DNA from: Pseudomonas sp. FP198
GTDB taxonomy: Bacteria > Pseudomonadota > Gammaproteobacteria > Pseudomonadales > Pseudomonadaceae
Assembly (NCBI RefSeq): GCF_030687895.1
Contig: NZ_CP117452.1
Span: 496,001 to 560,000 of the forward strand
Reading direction: 5' to 3'
Length of the DNA stretch: 64,000 nt
This document shows, in pieces, positions 26,771-35,851 of the stretch. The notes under the pieces are model-generated. The model was not told the origin of the DNA. It did no database searches and was given only the letters and a program-made list of their open reading frames with translations. How positions within the stretch are numbered: the first letter of the stretch is position 1; the number at the start of each line of letters is the position of its first letter. Both the position numbers and the translations under genes were made by a program.

Positions 26771-28188
26771 TGTCGCTGGGTATCCGGATTTTCCTGGCCT
26801 ACGTGCTGTTCATCGGCCTGGCCGGGTATTTCGTGCTCAACACGGTGATGGAAGAAATCCGTCCCGGTGTGCGCCAGTCCACCGAGGAAACCCTGGTGGA
26901 CACGGCCAACCTGATGGCCGAGATCCTGCGGGACGATTTCAAGGCCGGGACACTCAGCCAGAACCGCTGGCCGCAATTGCTCAGGTCCTATGGCGAACGC
27001 CAGCCCGCGGCGACGATCTGGGGATTGCCAAAAAACCAGGTCAACCATCGCATCTACGTCACGGATGCCAATGGCATCGTCGTGCTCGATTCCAGTGGCG
27101 TTGCGGTGGGCCAGGATTATTCGCGGTGGAATGACGTCTACCTGACCTTGCGCGGCCATTACGGCGCTCGTTCGACCCGCAATGATCCGGACGATCCGGC
27201 GTCGTCGGTGATGCATGTCGGGGCACCGATCCGCGACAACGGAAGAATCATCGGCGTGGTCACGGTGGCCAAGCCCAACAGCTCGTTGCAACCTTACATC
27301 GACCGCACGGAGCGGCGCCTGCTGGCGTACGGTGCCGGGTTGATCGGCCTGGGCCTGTTGCTGGGCGCCTTGCTGTCCTGGTGGCTCAGCGCGGCTTTGC
27401 GTCGGTTGACTCGTTATGCCCAGGCGGTCAGCCAGGGGCGGCGGGTGGAAGTGCCGCATTATCGCGGCGGCGAATTCGAGCAACTGGCGGGCGCCGTCGA
27501 ACACATGCGCACCCAGCTCGAAGGCAAGGCCTACGTCGAGCGTTATGTGCACACCTTGACTCATGAACTGAAGAGCCCGCTGGCCGCGATTCGCGGCGCC
27601 GCCGAGCTGCTGCAGAGCGACATGCCCGCCGCCCAGCACCAGCGCTTTGTCAGCAACATCGACAGCGAAAGCGTGCGCATGCAGCAATTGATCGAGCGCC
27701 TGCTCAACCTGGCCCAGGTCGAGCAGCGCCAGGGGCTGGAGGATATCGTCGCGGTGCCGTTGGCGGCGTTGGTCGATGAATTGCTGGAGGCTCGCGGCGG
27801 CTGGATCGAAAGTCGTCAATTGTGCGTGGAGCGACACATCCCCGTTGATCTGACGCTGACCGGGGAGGCATTCCTGCTGCGCCAGGCATTGGGCAACTTG
27901 CTGGAAAACGCCCTGGACTTCACCGCAGCAGAAGGCTTGTTGCGCATCAGCGCCGAGCGCCTGGGCAGCCGCGTCGAGATCCGCCTGTTCAACCAGGCCG
28001 AGCCGATTCCCGACTACGCACTACCGCGCCTGAGCGAGCGGTTTTATTCCTTGCCGCGCCCTGGCACCGGGCGCAAGAGCACAGGCCTGGGGCTCAACTT
28101 CGTCGAGGAAGTGGTGCAGTTGCATGGGGGGGAATTTTCCATTGGCAATGTCGAGGGTGGGGTGGAAGTGGTACTGCGGTTGCCCTGA
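26770..28188 (+). CDS. creC: CreC sensor histidine kinase
   Basis: The 472-residue kinase has an N-terminal membrane helix (IFLAYVLFIGLAGYFVL), a periplasmic sensor of about 150 residues and a second helix near residue 185 (LLAYGAGLIGLGLLLGALLS). HAMP and HisKA domains follow with phospho-acceptor H265 in THELKSPLAAIRGA. The ATPase domain has LGNLLENALDF and GLGLNFVEEV. It overlaps creB by one base, so the pair is co-translated. Confidence 0.93.
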   Translation: MSLGIRIFLAYVLFIGLAGYFVLNTVMEEIRPGVRQSTEETLVDTANLMAEILRDDFKAGTLSQNRWPQLLRSYGERQPAATIWGLPKNQVNHRIYVTDANGIVVLDSSGVAVGQDYSRWNDVYLTLRGHYGARSTRNDPDDPASSVMHVGAPIRDNGRIIGVVTVAKPNSSLQPYIDRTERRLLAYGAGLIGLGLLLGALLSWWLSAALRRLTRYAQAVSQGRRVEVPHYRGGEFEQLAGAVEHMRTQLEGKAYVERYVHTLTHELKSPLAAIRGAAELLQSDMPAAQHQRFVSNIDSESVRMQQLIERLLNLAQVEQRQGLEDIVAVPLAALVDELLEARGGWIESRQLCVERHIPVDLTLTGEAFLLRQALGNLLENALDFTAAEGLLRISAERLGSRVEIRLFNQAEPIPDYALPRLSERFYSLPRPGTGRKSTGLGLNFVEEVVQLHGGEFSIGNVEGGVEVVLRLP

Positions 28189-28225
28189 ACCGCCACAAGG
28201 TTCATCAGTCAGGTGGATTCCAGTC

Positions 28226-28241
28226 TCCACACAATCTCCAC
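28226..28241 (+). promoter_or_regulatory. Candidate CreB-binding tag upstream of creD
   Basis: TCCAC-N6-TCCAC at 28226-28230 and 28237-28241. The direct repeat and 11-base period match the cre tag TTCAC-N6-TTCAC described for CreB-type regulators, with one change per half-site. It lies 68 bases before the creD start. Confidence 0.65.
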
Positions 28242-28308
28242 ATTCCCCTCATAAACCGCCCACACAGCCGCGCCAGACTTTCCCTCATTCGAACAGGGAG
28301 AGCCCCAC

Positions 28309-29682
28309 ATGAACCGCAGCCTCGCCATAAAACTGGGCATGATTGCCCTCTTGATTCTCTTGCTGATGATCCCGCTGTTGATGATCAGCGGCCTTATCGA
28401 TGAGCGCCAGGAGCTGCGCGATGGGGTGTTGCAGGACATCGCCCGCAGTTCCAGCCACAGCCAGCAGTTGATCGGTCCGATGATCGTGGTGCCGTTTCGC
28501 AAGGACGTGAAGGTCTGGAATACCAACGAGAAGACCGGCGTGCGCTTCCTTGAAACCGTCGAGCAAACGGGCGAGTTGTATTTCTTGCCGGAGCAATTCG
28601 AGCTCGACGGTCAGATCCGCACCGAAACACGTGCCCGGGGCATCTACGAAGCGCGCTTGTTTCATGCCGACAACCGGATCGATGGCCGCTTCAAAGTGCC
28701 GGAACGTTATGGCGTCGCCCCGAAGGATTTCGCCGACTACCGCTTTGACGAGCCATACCTGAGCGTCGGCATCAGTGATATTCGTGGCATCGAGAACGCA
28801 TTGACCCTGACGCTGAACCAGCAGACGGTCGATTTCCTTCCCGGTTCGCGGCTTGGCTGGCTGGGGCAGGGCGTCCACGTGCCGTTGCCGATGATCACCG
28901 CCCAGGGCAGCCCCGAACTGACCTTCGGTTTCGACCTGCGCCTGCAAGGCACCGGCGAGCTGCAGATCCTGCCGGTGGGCAAGTCCACCAAGGTGCACCT
29001 GTCCGCCGATTGGCCGCATCCGAGCTTCATCGGCAATTACCTGCCGGTCAATCGCGAGATCAATGAACAGGGCTTCAATGCCGACTGGCAGACCTCGTTT
29101 TTCTCCACCAACCTTCTGGAAACGCTGCAAGCCTGCGATCCCGGCGATGGTTGCGAAGCGTTCCGCAGTCGTGCGTTCGGTGTAAGTTTCGTCGACCCGG
29201 TGGACCAGTACCTGAAGAGCGACCGCGCGATCAAATATGCGCTGCTGTTCATCGCGCTGACCTTCGCCGGGTTCTTTCTCTTCGAAGTGCTCAAGAGCCT
29301 CGCCGTGCACCCGGTCCAGTACGCATTGGTCGGTGTGGCGCTGGCGTTCTTCTACCTGCTGTTGCTGTCATTGTCGGAACACATCGGCTTCACCCTGGCG
29401 TATCTGGTATCGGCGAGTGCCTGCGTGGTGCTGATCGGGTTTTACGTCTGCCATGTGCTGCGCAGCGTCAGTCACGGCCTGGGATTTTCGGCGGGGTTGG
29501 CGGGGTTGTACGGATTGCTTTATGGCCTGTTGAGCGCCGAAGACTACGCGCTGTTGATGGGTTCGCTGCTGCTGTTCGGCCTGTTGGGCGTGTTTATGGT
29601 GCTGACCCGCAAGCTGGATTGGTACGGGGTGGGCGCGAAGCCGACGGCGGCGATGAGTTTTGATCTGGGAGAGGTGAAATGA
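28309..29682 (+). CDS. creD: CreD inner membrane protein
   Basis: The 457-residue protein has one N-terminal helix (MIALLILLLMIPLLMISGLI), a large periplasmic domain and five to six closely spaced C-terminal helices from about residue 310. This is the CreD (PF06123) layout. Segment VDFLPGSRLGWLGQGVHVP lies in the soluble part. GGGAGAGCCCC precedes the start. In P. aeruginosa, creD is strongly induced through CreBC when PBP4 is blocked and is linked to beta-lactam response and biofilm formation. Confidence 0.92.
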   Translation: MNRSLAIKLGMIALLILLLMIPLLMISGLIDERQELRDGVLQDIARSSSHSQQLIGPMIVVPFRKDVKVWNTNEKTGVRFLETVEQTGELYFLPEQFELDGQIRTETRARGIYEARLFHADNRIDGRFKVPERYGVAPKDFADYRFDEPYLSVGISDIRGIENALTLTLNQQTVDFLPGSRLGWLGQGVHVPLPMITAQGSPELTFGFDLRLQGTGELQILPVGKSTKVHLSADWPHPSFIGNYLPVNREINEQGFNADWQTSFFSTNLLETLQACDPGDGCEAFRSRAFGVSFVDPVDQYLKSDRAIKYALLFIALTFAGFFLFEVLKSLAVHPVQYALVGVALAFFYLLLLSLSEHIGFTLAYLVSASACVVLIGFYVCHVLRSVSHGLGFSAGLAGLYGLLYGLLSAEDYALLMGSLLLFGLLGVFMVLTRKLDWYGVGAKPTAAMSFDLGEVK

Positions 29683-29772
29683 GCCGGTCGTTGGGGTTGC
29701 GGGAGGATCAGCGGGTCGGGGAAATGCTGGTGATGCGAATTGTCGGGTTGTTTCCTTTGGATCCGGTGCGCG

Positions 29773-29846
29773 GCCTTCGCGAGCAGGCTCGCTCCCACAA
29801 GAGAGCGACACAATCAAATGTGGGAGCGAGCCTGCTCGCGAAGGCG
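29773..29846. repeat. REPIN, type B
   Basis: Inverted pair CTTCGCGAGCAGGCTCGCTC / TGGGAGCGAGCCTGCTCGCG with a short centre, between convergent creD and the GST gene. Confidence 0.9.
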
Positions 29847-29880
29847 TTCCGACAATGAGGCCGGTGCAGCCAAGACAGTT

Positions 29881-30510
29881 TTAGACCCGGGGCACTGTCT
29901 CGACCATCGAAGGCCGCAAACTGATCTCGGAAAACCACGCCGCCAGCTGCGGATTGTTCTCGCGCCATTCCAGGTCGGCATGGCGCAGGTCCAGGTATCC
30001 CAGGGCGCAGGCGACGCTGATGGACGCGACGTCGAAATGGCTGGCCAGCTCGGCAATCGCTTCGGATTCGAGCGTGGCGAGGGCGCGACGAATCTTGTCC
30101 CGCTGCGCGTCGAGCCATTCGTCCCAGTGTTTTTCCACGGGACGCAGGGCGGTCTCGTAGCGGATCATCACCGCCGCGTCCATGATCCCGTCGGCCATGG
30201 AGGCCAGGGTCAGGCGCCGCCAACGGGCTGCGCCCTCGCGCGGGATCAGTGGGTTACCGACGTGTTGGTGGTCGAGGTAGTCGAGGATGACGCGACTGTC
30301 GTGGATCACCGTCCCGTTGGCCAGGCGCAGGGCCGGGATCTTGCTCAACGGGTTGTCACCGATCAGCGCCAGGTCCGGCTTGACCGGCGTGAGTTGGCTC
30401 AGTTGCAAGGCGACGCGATCCTGCTGTCCGGTTTCGTGCAGCAGCACCAGGACCTTGCGGACGAAGGGTGACGCAGGGTTGTGGAACAGGGTCATGCTGG
30501 GGGTGGACAT
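29881..30510 (-). CDS. Glutathione S-transferase
   Basis: The ~209-residue protein has the N-terminal thioredoxin-fold domain (MTLFHNPASPFVRKVLVLLH) with the glutathione-site segments SKIPALRL and DSRVILDYLD. The C-terminal part is helical with ALGYLDLRHADLEWR. The start at 30510 places GAGG about nine bases upstream; a start at 30519 would leave almost no spacing. It probably acts in detoxification or thiol chemistry in the cytoplasm. The nearest P. aeruginosa gene by position is PA0473. Confidence 0.85.
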   Translation of the reverse strand: MSTPSMTLFHNPASPFVRKVLVLLHETGQQDRVALQLSQLTPVKPDLALIGDNPLSKIPALRLANGTVIHDSRVILDYLDHQHVGNPLIPREGAARWRRLTLASMADGIMDAAVMIRYETALRPVEKHWDEWLDAQRDKIRRALATLESEAIAELASHFDVASISVACALGYLDLRHADLEWRENNPQLAAWFSEISLRPSMVETVPRV

Positions 30511-30580
30511 GCAGAACATCCTCGATTGGGCGGGCTGGCCTTAGCCTAGACAGTTCCACGGCGACTGGCGAGGACCGAAA

Positions 30581-30669
30581 TGTGGGAGCGAGCCTGCTCG
30601 CGAAAGCGGAGTGTCAGTCAGTATGAACGCAACTGACTTACCGCCTTCGCGAGCAGGCTCGCTCCCACA
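30581..30669. repeat. REPIN, type B
   Basis: Inverted pair TGTGGGAGCGAGCCTGCTCG / CTTCGCGAGCAGGCTCGCTC between the GST gene and the small membrane protein gene. Confidence 0.9.
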
Positions 30670-30682
30670 GGGGCTGTGCCGG

Positions 30683-30862
30683 TTATCCGCGCTTGATCAA
30701 GCCCCAGGTTCCCAGAGCAGTGGGGATTCCCAATCCAACCCAGCTCACCGCATCCCAGGCCCCGTCACCCAACAGCGCCGAAAACAGCCCCGCCGCGCTC
30801 AATGCGCCGATCACCACGGGAATAGCGAACACCTTCCAGAAATTCGACTGCCGAGGCCTCAC
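30683..30862 (-). CDS. Small membrane protein coupled to the PepSY gene
   Basis: A 59-residue frame starts with GTG overlapping the stop of the upstream PepSY gene (GTGA). The product has two hydrophobic helices (FAIPVVIGALSAAGLFSALL and VSWVGLGIPTALGTWGLI) and a basic end KRG. The 4-base overlap, membrane topology and normal codon use support a real gene. The role is unknown. By position it may be an accessory of the iron-related PepSY membrane protein. Confidence 0.75.
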   Translation of the reverse strand: MRPRQSNFWKVFAIPVVIGALSAAGLFSALLGDGAWDAVSWVGLGIPTALGTWGLIKRG

Positions 30863-31989
30863 GAGGTTACCTCCGCGCCGACAGTCGCGCGCTTGGCGGC
30901 TTTACGTCGCACCACCCACAGATAAACGCCACTGCCCAGGACGATGATGGTCAGCACATCCAGGGTTGCCCAGAAAATCTGCATTGGCCGGCCACCGTAG
31001 TCGCCGAAATGCAGCGGCAGGGACAGGCTCATCATATCCATGTACCACGGCCGCTCGGCCACGGCGGTGACGTCCAGGGTGCTGGCGTCGATCAATACCG
31101 GAGTGAGCAGGTGTGAGGTCAGGTGGGTGTCGCCCTTCATGAACACGCTGTAGTGATGCTCGCTGGAAAACAGTGTGCCGGGGAAGGCGATGAAGCTGGG
31201 CTCCATGCCCGGCGCGACTTCCTTGGCAATGTCGAGCAGGCGGGTCGCCGGTGCCAGTTGCGTCAATGGCGGGGCGTTGCGGTACGGCTCGACCATCGCG
31301 CTGAGGCTGTCGTTGCGCCACGCGGCGATGATCAGGTCGGCGCAGGCGGCAATCACGCCGGTCACGCCCACGGTCAGCGCCCAGACCAGGGTGACGACGC
31401 CGATCAGGTTGTGCAGGTCGAGCCAGCGCAGGCGGGTGGATTTGTCCTGGCGCACCGTGCCGAAGTTCAAGCGCCGCATGAACGGCAAGTACAGCACCAC
31501 GCCGGAGACGATGGCGATCACGAATAGAAAACCCATGAACGCCAGCAGCAACTTGCCCGGCAGCCCGGCGAACATGTCCACATGCAGGCGCAGCATGATC
31601 ATCATGAAACCGCCGTTGGCCGAAGGCATTTCCAGGGCTTCGCCGGTGCGCGCGTCGAGCATGAAGGTATGGGACGAATTGGGTTCGGTGCCCGGTGTCG
31701 GCGCCATGATGGTGATCACGCCGTTGGGGTCGTCCTCGTCCCAGCCGAAATACTGGACCACTTCACCCGGACGGTGAGCCTTGGCTTTTTCCACCAGTTG
31801 TTGAAGATCCAACGGCGGCGTGCCGGCTGGCATTTCCCGCAGCTCCGGGGCATCGCCCAACAGATGCTCGATTTCATGATGGAAAATCAGCGGCAGCCCG
31901 GTGATTGCCAGCATCAGCAGGAACACCGTACAGATCAGGCTGCTCCAGGTGTGGACAAAGGACCAGCGGCGAATGGTTTTGCTTTTCAT
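30859..31989 (-). CDS. PepSY-associated membrane protein (iron-regulated, PiuB-like)
   Basis: The 376-residue protein has four main membrane helices: residues ~12-35, a central one at VIAIVSGVVLYLPF, then VWALTVGVTGVIAACADL and the C-terminal VLTIIVLGSGVYLWVV. PepSY-type periplasmic segments lie between them. His residues near the helices (FHHEIEH) are typical of this family, often proposed to be ferric-siderophore reductases. It lies downstream of the TonB receptor and is probably part of the same iron regulon. Confidence 0.85.
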   Translation of the reverse strand: MKSKTIRRWSFVHTWSSLICTVFLLMLAITGLPLIFHHEIEHLLGDAPELREMPAGTPPLDLQQLVEKAKAHRPGEVVQYFGWDEDDPNGVITIMAPTPGTEPNSSHTFMLDARTGEALEMPSANGGFMMIMLRLHVDMFAGLPGKLLLAFMGFLFVIAIVSGVVLYLPFMRRLNFGTVRQDKSTRLRWLDLHNLIGVVTLVWALTVGVTGVIAACADLIIAAWRNDSLSAMVEPYRNAPPLTQLAPATRLLDIAKEVAPGMEPSFIAFPGTLFSSEHHYSVFMKGDTHLTSHLLTPVLIDASTLDVTAVAERPWYMDMMSLSLPLHFGDYGGRPMQIFWATLDVLTIIVLGSGVYLWVVRRKAAKRATVGAEVTS

Positions 31990-32055
31990 GATCGATCCGA
32001 ATGCAAAAGGGCGCCTGCAGCAACAACTCTGTTCATTTTGGATTGAGTATCCATA

Positions 32056-32147
32056 GTGGCGAGGGAGCTTGCTCCCGCTGGACCGCGCAGCGGTCCCAGA
32101 CTTTTAGGGCTGCTACGCAACCCAGCGGGAGCAAGCTCCCTCGCCAC
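32056..32147. repeat. REPIN, type A
   Basis: Inverted pair GTGGCGAGGGAGCTTGCTCC ... GGGAGCAAGCTCCCTCGCCA between the TonB receptor and PepSY genes. Confidence 0.9.
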
Positions 32148-32213
32148 GGTTTTCCTTATACGAACAGCATTGCCCGACAGCGCGGCCTAAAAGGTTTTGC
32201 AAATGCTAACCGT

Positions 32214-34652
32214 TTACCATTTGTAATTCACGCTGGCGACGACGTTGCGTTGGTCTCCGTAGTAGCAATAGAAGCCGTCACAGGTGGACAGGTATTCCTT
32301 GTTGAAGAGGTTTTTCGCGTCCACCGCCACGGTGACGCCCTTGAGTGTCTTGTTCAAACGGCCCAGGTCGTAATGGGCCGAGGCGTCATAGACGGTATAG
32401 GAGCCGACATGCCCCCAATCGGTGTTGGTGGTGTTGCCGTAGGTGTCGCCGACATAACGCACGCCGGCACCCACGCCGAACCCGTCCAGCGGGCCGTTGT
32501 GCCAGGTGTAATCAGCCCATGCGGTGGCCTGGTTACGCGGAACCTGGGCCATGCGCTTGCCTTCTTCGGCCGCGGTGCCCTTGGTAATTTCGCTGTCGTT
32601 GTAGGTGTAGGAACCGACCAGCTTCAGGTTGTCGGTAACGTCGCCGGAGGCTTCCAGCTCAAGGCCGCGCACCTGGACTTCACCGACCTGGCGGGTGACA
32701 TTGTTTTCGGTGACGGAGTTGTTTTTCTGGGTCAGGTCGAACACCGCAGCGGTCAACAAGGTCTTGGTGCCGGGCGGTTGGTACTTGATACCCGCCTCGT
32801 ACTGTTCGCCCTCCGTCGGCTTGAACGCTTCGGTGCTGTTGACGGTTGAGCCTGCCGCCGCCTGGAACGACTGGGCGAAGGAAACGTAGGGCGTCACACC
32901 GTTATCGAAGACGTAGCTCAACGCCGCGTTGCCGCTGAATTTCTTGTCGCGCTGGGTGTTGGTGACATTGTTCTGGTTGTGGAACACGGTGCCGGTGTGA
33001 ATCCAGTCTTCACGACCACCGAGGGTCAGGCGCCACTTGTCCAGGGCAATCTGGTCCTGGAAGTACAGGCCGGTCTGGTTGGTCTTCTGGTTGTAGTCAT
33101 ACATCGTGAAGTACTGGACGTTGGAAAAATCCTGTCCGTAGGTCGGGTTGTTGATATTGCTGGTCGGCACGCCAGTCGAACCCCAATCCCAACGCGAATT
33201 GCTGTTCGAGCGCTGGTGATCCAGACCCAGCAACAAGGTATGGCTCAGATCACCCGTCTGGAAATCGGCCTGGAAGTTGTTGTCCACGGCGAATTGGCTG
33301 ATGTCTTCGTCGATCACGCTGGCGCTGCGCTTGACGTTGCCGTCGGCGTCCACCGATTGGTTCGGGCCATCCGGCCAGAACTGACCGCCGGCGGAGATGC
33401 CCTGGGTTTCCAGGTCGCTCTTGGTATAGCGCAGGTTCTGGCGGAACTGCCAAGTATCGTTCAGGCGATGTTCAAAGGCATAACCGAGCGCGTAGTAGGT
33501 GCGGTCGTAGAACTCCCAATCCGGATCACCGAGGTTCTTGTGATGGGAAATCTTGCCCGCCGGCGATGACAGCTTGGTGCCTTGCAGGGGCAGGAATTGC
33601 CCGGTGATGCCGGTGTCATCGCGGGTATATTGCGAGAGGAATGTCAGGCGGGTGTCGTCGTTGATGTTCCAGGTCAGGCTCGGGGCGATGTTGTAGCGCT
33701 TGTCCGGGATGTGATCGATCTGGGAGTTACTGTCGCGCACGGTACCGCTGAGCCGGTAGAGGAACTGACCTTCGTCGTCGACCTTGCCGGTGCTGTCGAA
33801 ATTGATCTGCTTGTGCTCGTGGCTGCCGGCCTGCAACTCCACTTCATTGCTGCTCTCGGCTTGCGGGCGACGACTGACCATGTCGAGCATGCCGCCGGGT
33901 GGCGTCTGGCCGTAGACCGACGACGCCGGGCCTCGAAGCACGGCGATGCGCTCAAGGTTCCACGGCTCGATCTTCGGGGTGATGTAGTTGCCCCTGGGCA
34001 GCGGCAGGCCATCGAGGAACTGGGTCGGCACGAAGCCGCGCACCAGCAGCCAGTCATTGCGCGAGTCCGAACCGTAGCCGCTGCTCTGCACGCCGGCGGT
34101 GTAGCGCAGGGCATCGTTGAGGTTGAGCACGGAGCGGTCGTCCATCTGCTGGCGCGTGACCACCGAGACCGAGCGCGGCAGTTCGACGATCGGCGTGTCG
34201 GTCTTGGTGCCGGCGGCGGTGCGGGTGACCGCATAACCTTCGGTCGGGCCCCAGGCGGTTTCGCTGACGCCGGCGCCGATCACGCTGGTTTCCGGCAGCA
34301 CCATGACGCCCTCTGGCACGGCCACCAGGCTGTAGGTGCCGGCGCTGCTTTGCTCCAGTTGCAGGCCGGTGCCGCGCAAGGCTTCACGCAGCGCACCGGT
34401 GGCGTCGAACTGGCCTTGGACCGGCGCCGAGGTTTTACCCGAAGCCAGTGCCGGGTTCAGGCTCAGGGCCAGGCCGGCCTGGCTGGCGATCTGGTTCAGA
34501 GTGCTGGCCAATGGCGCGGCGGGAAGATTGTAGGCGCGCACGCCGGACGCCTGCTCGGCGGCCAGCAGCGGACCGCTGGCCAGCGGGGCGGCGAAGGCGA
34601 TGGCGACGGCCAACAGGCTGGGGCGCAACAGGGTGTCTAGCGGGCGGGACAT
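32214..34652 (-). CDS. fiuA: TonB-dependent siderophore receptor with signalling domain (FiuA-like)
   Basis: The 812-residue outer membrane protein has a signal peptide (to about residue 32) and then an STN signalling domain (LPAAPLASTLNQIASQAGLAL, residues ~42-95). The plug domain follows (ELPRSVSVVTRQQMDDRSV and VLRGPASSVYGQTPPGGMLD), then a beta-barrel ending in YGDQRNVVASVNYKW. The C-terminal aromatic residue is the usual barrel signal. The STN domain together with adjacent sigma and anti-sigma genes marks a surface-signalling receptor. Gene order matches the ferrichrome system fiuI-fiuR-fiuA of P. aeruginosa (PA0470-0472). The exact siderophore is inferred. Confidence 0.88.
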   Translation of the reverse strand: MSRPLDTLLRPSLLAVAIAFAAPLASGPLLAAEQASGVRAYNLPAAPLASTLNQIASQAGLALSLNPALASGKTSAPVQGQFDATGALREALRGTGLQLEQSSAGTYSLVAVPEGVMVLPETSVIGAGVSETAWGPTEGYAVTRTAAGTKTDTPIVELPRSVSVVTRQQMDDRSVLNLNDALRYTAGVQSSGYGSDSRNDWLLVRGFVPTQFLDGLPLPRGNYITPKIEPWNLERIAVLRGPASSVYGQTPPGGMLDMVSRRPQAESSNEVELQAGSHEHKQINFDSTGKVDDEGQFLYRLSGTVRDSNSQIDHIPDKRYNIAPSLTWNINDDTRLTFLSQYTRDDTGITGQFLPLQGTKLSSPAGKISHHKNLGDPDWEFYDRTYYALGYAFEHRLNDTWQFRQNLRYTKSDLETQGISAGGQFWPDGPNQSVDADGNVKRSASVIDEDISQFAVDNNFQADFQTGDLSHTLLLGLDHQRSNSNSRWDWGSTGVPTSNINNPTYGQDFSNVQYFTMYDYNQKTNQTGLYFQDQIALDKWRLTLGGREDWIHTGTVFHNQNNVTNTQRDKKFSGNAALSYVFDNGVTPYVSFAQSFQAAAGSTVNSTEAFKPTEGEQYEAGIKYQPPGTKTLLTAAVFDLTQKNNSVTENNVTRQVGEVQVRGLELEASGDVTDNLKLVGSYTYNDSEITKGTAAEEGKRMAQVPRNQATAWADYTWHNGPLDGFGVGAGVRYVGDTYGNTTNTDWGHVGSYTVYDASAHYDLGRLNKTLKGVTVAVDAKNLFNKEYLSTCDGFYCYYGDQRNVVASVNYKW

Positions 34653-34779
34653 ACGGCGGCTCCTGAATGGAAATATTTCTCAATTGCCTGTGTGCCGGAT
34701 GAAAACCGAAAAGTGATAGGGGTGGATGAAAATAATTTAGATTCAGATTGCGAGCGGTTTGGTGGTGGTGCAACTGGCC

Positions 34780-34850
34780 TCTTCGCGAGCAGGCTCGCTC
34801 CCACAGGGGTTCGCATTCCCTGGTGGGGGCGAGCCTGCTCGCGAAGGCGT
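34780..34850. repeat. REPIN, type B
   Basis: Inverted pair CTTCGCGAGCAGGCTCGCTC / GGGGGCGAGCCTGCTCGCGA in the gap between the anti-sigma and receptor genes. Confidence 0.85.
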
Positions 34851-34870
34851 CCTCACAGACGCAACATTTT

Positions 34871-35851
34871 CTAGCGCTTGGCTTCGACCCGCGGCGCCAC
34901 CACCACCCACCAACGCGTGTGATGTTCGACCTGCACCGGCAACGTCGGCAGCAAAGCGGTCAACGCCAGGTTGGTGTCATGCAGCGGGAAACTGCCGGTA
35001 ATGCGCAGGTCCGCAACCTTGGGCTCGACGCCCAGGTAGCCGCGCCGATAGCGCGCCAACTCACGGACCAGGTCTTCGAGTCGCGCGTTGTCCACCACCA
35101 GCATGCCGCGAGTCCAGGCATCGGCGCCGGGGCTCAGGGCCAAGGTTGGACCGAGGCCGTCGCGGCGCATCAGCACCTGCTGGCCTTCGCGCAGAATCTG
35201 CTCCTCAGCGGTCGCTTGCGGATGCGCGGCCACCGCGGATTTCAAAACACTCAGGCGTGTACCTTCGTCTTCGAGCCTGACCAGAAAGCGCGTGCCCAGG
35301 GCGCGCATGCTGCCCTCGCGAGTCTCGACGATGAACGGGCGCGGATCGTTGTGGCCGGTTTCCACCAGGATCTCGCCTTCCTGCAGGATGACGCGCCGCT
35401 GCTTGTCGTCAAAACGCACATCCAGCGCGCTGTGAGTGTTGAGGTTGATCAGCGTGCCGTCGGCCAGGCGCAACGTGCGCTGTTCACCGGTGGCGGTGCG
35501 CTGGTCGGCCAGCCAGTAATCCAGCGGCAGGTAACGCTCGCCGGCGAACAGCGCCAGGCCGATGACCGCGACGACACTGGCCAGGCCGCTGCCGATCTTG
35601 CGTACCCGCCGCCGGATGCTGACCCGCGATTGCAGCAGCGCCGCACGCGCCGGGCCGCTGGCGACGCTGAAACGCTGGTCGAGCATGCCCAGTTGTTGCC
35701 AGGCGCGTGCATGCTCCTCATCGGCGGCGTGCCATTGAGCGAAGGCTTCACGCTCCTGAGGGCTGCCATTGCCTGAGTCCAGGGACAATTGCCAGGCGAT
35801 GGCCGCGTCCAACACCCGCGCCGAGACTGGCTTGGAAGAGGCCAGGGTCAT
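34871..35851 (-). CDS. fiuR: FecR-type anti-sigma factor (FiuR-like)
   Basis: The 326-residue protein has an N-terminal DUF4880 segment (AIAWQLSLDSGNGSPQEREA), one membrane helix near residue 90 (IGSGLASVVAVIGLALFAGE) and a periplasmic FecR domain (TATGEQRTLRLADGTLINLN). It would hold the sigma factor inactive until the receptor is loaded. Its start overlaps the sigma gene stop by four bases. The sigma factor, anti-sigma and receptor genes all lie on the minus strand. Confidence 0.9.
   Translation of the reverse strand: MTLASSKPVSARVLDAAIAWQLSLDSGNGSPQEREAFAQWHAADEEHARAWQQLGMLDQRFSVASGPARAALLQSRVSIRRRVRKIGSGLASVVAVIGLALFAGERYLPLDYWLADQRTATGEQRTLRLADGTLINLNTHSALDVRFDDKQRRVILQEGEILVETGHNDPRPFIVETREGSMRALGTRFLVRLEDEGTRLSVLKSAVAAHPQATAEEQILREGQQVLMRRDGLGPTLALSPGADAWTRGMLVVDNARLEDLVRELARYRRGYLGVEPKVADLRITGSFPLHDTNLALTALLPTLPVQVEHHTRWWVVVAPRVEAKR

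Noticed and set aside
29679..29858. 59-codon frame overlapping the creD stop (ATGA)
   Set aside because: Most of it is translated REPIN, and the product has no domain-like pattern.
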